A program made the translations under genes and the position numbers. DNA of 64,000 nt from DATJLY01 sp963729295 (GTDB lineage: Bacteria > Pseudomonadota > Alphaproteobacteria > ATCC43930 > CGMCC-115725). Below the pieces are notes generated by a model. That model had not been told where the DNA came from. It was given only the letters and a program-made list of their open reading frames with translations, and did no database searches. The stretch's first letter is position 1, and every line of letters begins with the position of its first letter. This document shows, one piece after another, positions 63,434 through 64,000 of the stretch. The stretch is from positions 94,459 to 158,458 of the forward strand of contig CAVSNJ010000021.1 in NCBI GenBank assembly GCA_963729295.1, given 5' to 3'.

Positions 63434-64000
63434 ATGAATGATGTGCCGAATCTCGAACGCGCGTCCCAATCGGGAACCGTCGCCGTCCGCCCGCTCGCTC
63501 CATCCGAGGAAGGCGCGTGGGAAGCGTTCGTCGAGCGCGCAAGTCATGCGACGTTCTTCCACCGTCTGGCCTGGCGCCGCGCGGTCGAACGCGGGCTCGG
63601 CCATCCGAGCCACTATCTCTGCGCCTGGCGGGATAGCGCGCTAGCGGGCGTGCTGCCGCTGAGCCATGTGCGCTCGAAACTGTTCGGCAGCGCGCTCCTC
63701 TCGACCGGCTTCGCGGTCTATGGCGGCATCGTGGCAGAGGATGGAGCGGCCGCGCGCGCGCTCGCCGAGGAAGCGGCGCGGCTCGGCCGTGAACTCCACG
63801 TCGATTATGTCGAGCTCAGGCACATGACGCCCAGCGCCGCGGGATGGCAGGCAAAACCCGATCTCTACGTCACCTTCAGCCGCGCGCTTGCGCCTTCGGC
63901 CGACGCCAATCTCAAGGCGATCCCGCGCAAGAAGCGCGCCGATCTCAGGAAGGCGCTTGACGACAAGCGCCTTCGCGTTGAGGTCGGCGGCGCGTTCGAC
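63434..64000 (+). CDS. FemAB family XrtA/PEP-CTERM system-associated protein (partial, cut by window end)
   Basis: The frame from ATG 63434 is open to the last base of the window, so 189 residues of a longer protein are visible. It begins MNDVPNLERASQSGTVAVRP and has WEAFVERASHATFFHRLAWR, HPSHYLCAWRDSALAGVLPL, HVRSKLFGSALLSTGFAVYGG and AIPRKKRADLRKALDDKRL, matching FemAB/GNAT proteins of the exosortase group TIGR03019. Such proteins transfer an acyl or aminoacyl group. The last segment is the start of the acceptor-side half. The 3' part, including the acyl-binding half, is outside the window. Family call from N-terminal half only. Confidence 0.82.
   Translation, partial: MNDVPNLERASQSGTVAVRPLAPSEEGAWEAFVERASHATFFHRLAWRRAVERGLGHPSHYLCAWRDSALAGVLPLSHVRSKLFGSALLSTGFAVYGGIVAEDGAAARALAEEAARLGRELHVDYVELRHMTPSAAGWQAKPDLYVTFSRALAPSADANLKAIPRKKRADLRKALDDKRLRVEVGGAFD

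Noticed and set aside
1..64000. tRNA, rRNA, CRISPR arrays, insertion sequences.
   Set aside because: No cloverleaf, no spaced repeat array and no transposase motif was seen on either strand; a covariance-model search would be the decisive test.

Overview
The window carries a large exopolysaccharide and exosortase-A (XrtA, PEP-CTERM) locus from a GC-rich Gram-negative bacterium. Its gene order, FkbM and FemAB-type genes and base composition fit an alphaproteobacterium. Taxonomy is inferred from protein families only: no rRNA, tRNA, CRISPR array or intact mobile element was found.

Layout. 0.3-4.3 kb holds three badly interrupted genes: a Rad52/22-like gene, an XrtA-associated glycosyltransferase and a secreted glycoside hydrolase. 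4.5-9.9 kb has a UDP-GlcNAc 2-epimerase and a four-gene minus-strand operon (sulfotransferase, glycosyltransferase, alpha/alpha-toroid protein, FkbM methyltransferase). 10.3-13.1 kb has a GNAT/CelD-like enzyme and an exported sorbosone-dehydrogenase-like beta-propeller. 13.1-19.3 kb is a minus-strand decoration operon (ATP-grasp ligase, 50-residue protein, MBOAT O-acyltransferase, SGNH-like membrane protein, secreted esterase). 19.7-24.1 kb has an asparagine-synthase-like protein, a methyltransferase and the exosortase-associated O-glycosylation ligase. 24.1-29.7 kb is a minus-strand operon with a sulfotransferase, a polysaccharide deacetylase, two methyltransferases and a Tat-exported protein of unknown function. 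30-31 kb has an interrupted phosphatidylserine-decarboxylase-like gene and a small two-helix membrane gene. 31-36.7 kb has a Wzx-type flippase, two glycosyltransferases and a first XrtA-EpsI fusion.

From about 36.9 kb the sequence becomes visibly more GC-rich and turns into a nearly canonical XrtA core: nucleotide-sugar dehydrogenase, second 2-epimerase, then a nine-gene minus-strand operon (export lipoprotein, chain-length determinant, tyrosine autokinase, outer-membrane barrel, ATPase, deacetylase, glycosyltransferase, a second XrtA-EpsI fusion, UDP-glucuronate 4-epimerase). Then come an NDP-sugar epimerase, a trypsin-like lipoprotein, an unrecognised anchored protein, and the operon epsB-prsK-prsR-prsT. 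A FemAB-family gene runs off the right edge.

How it fits together. EpsB starts a lipid-linked glycan, the glycosyltransferases extend it, nucleotide-sugar enzymes supply uronic and acetamido sugars, and sulfotransferases, acyltransferase, ATP-grasp, deacetylases and methyltransferases could decorate it. The flippase, chain-length, kinase, export and barrel proteins would assemble and export it. PrsK/PrsR would control sigma-54 promoters and XrtA would process C-terminally tagged proteins. Two points stand out: two full-length XrtA-EpsI fusions lie about 4 kb apart, and about a dozen otherwise convincing genes are broken by single-base shifts, which may be sequencing error or decay.
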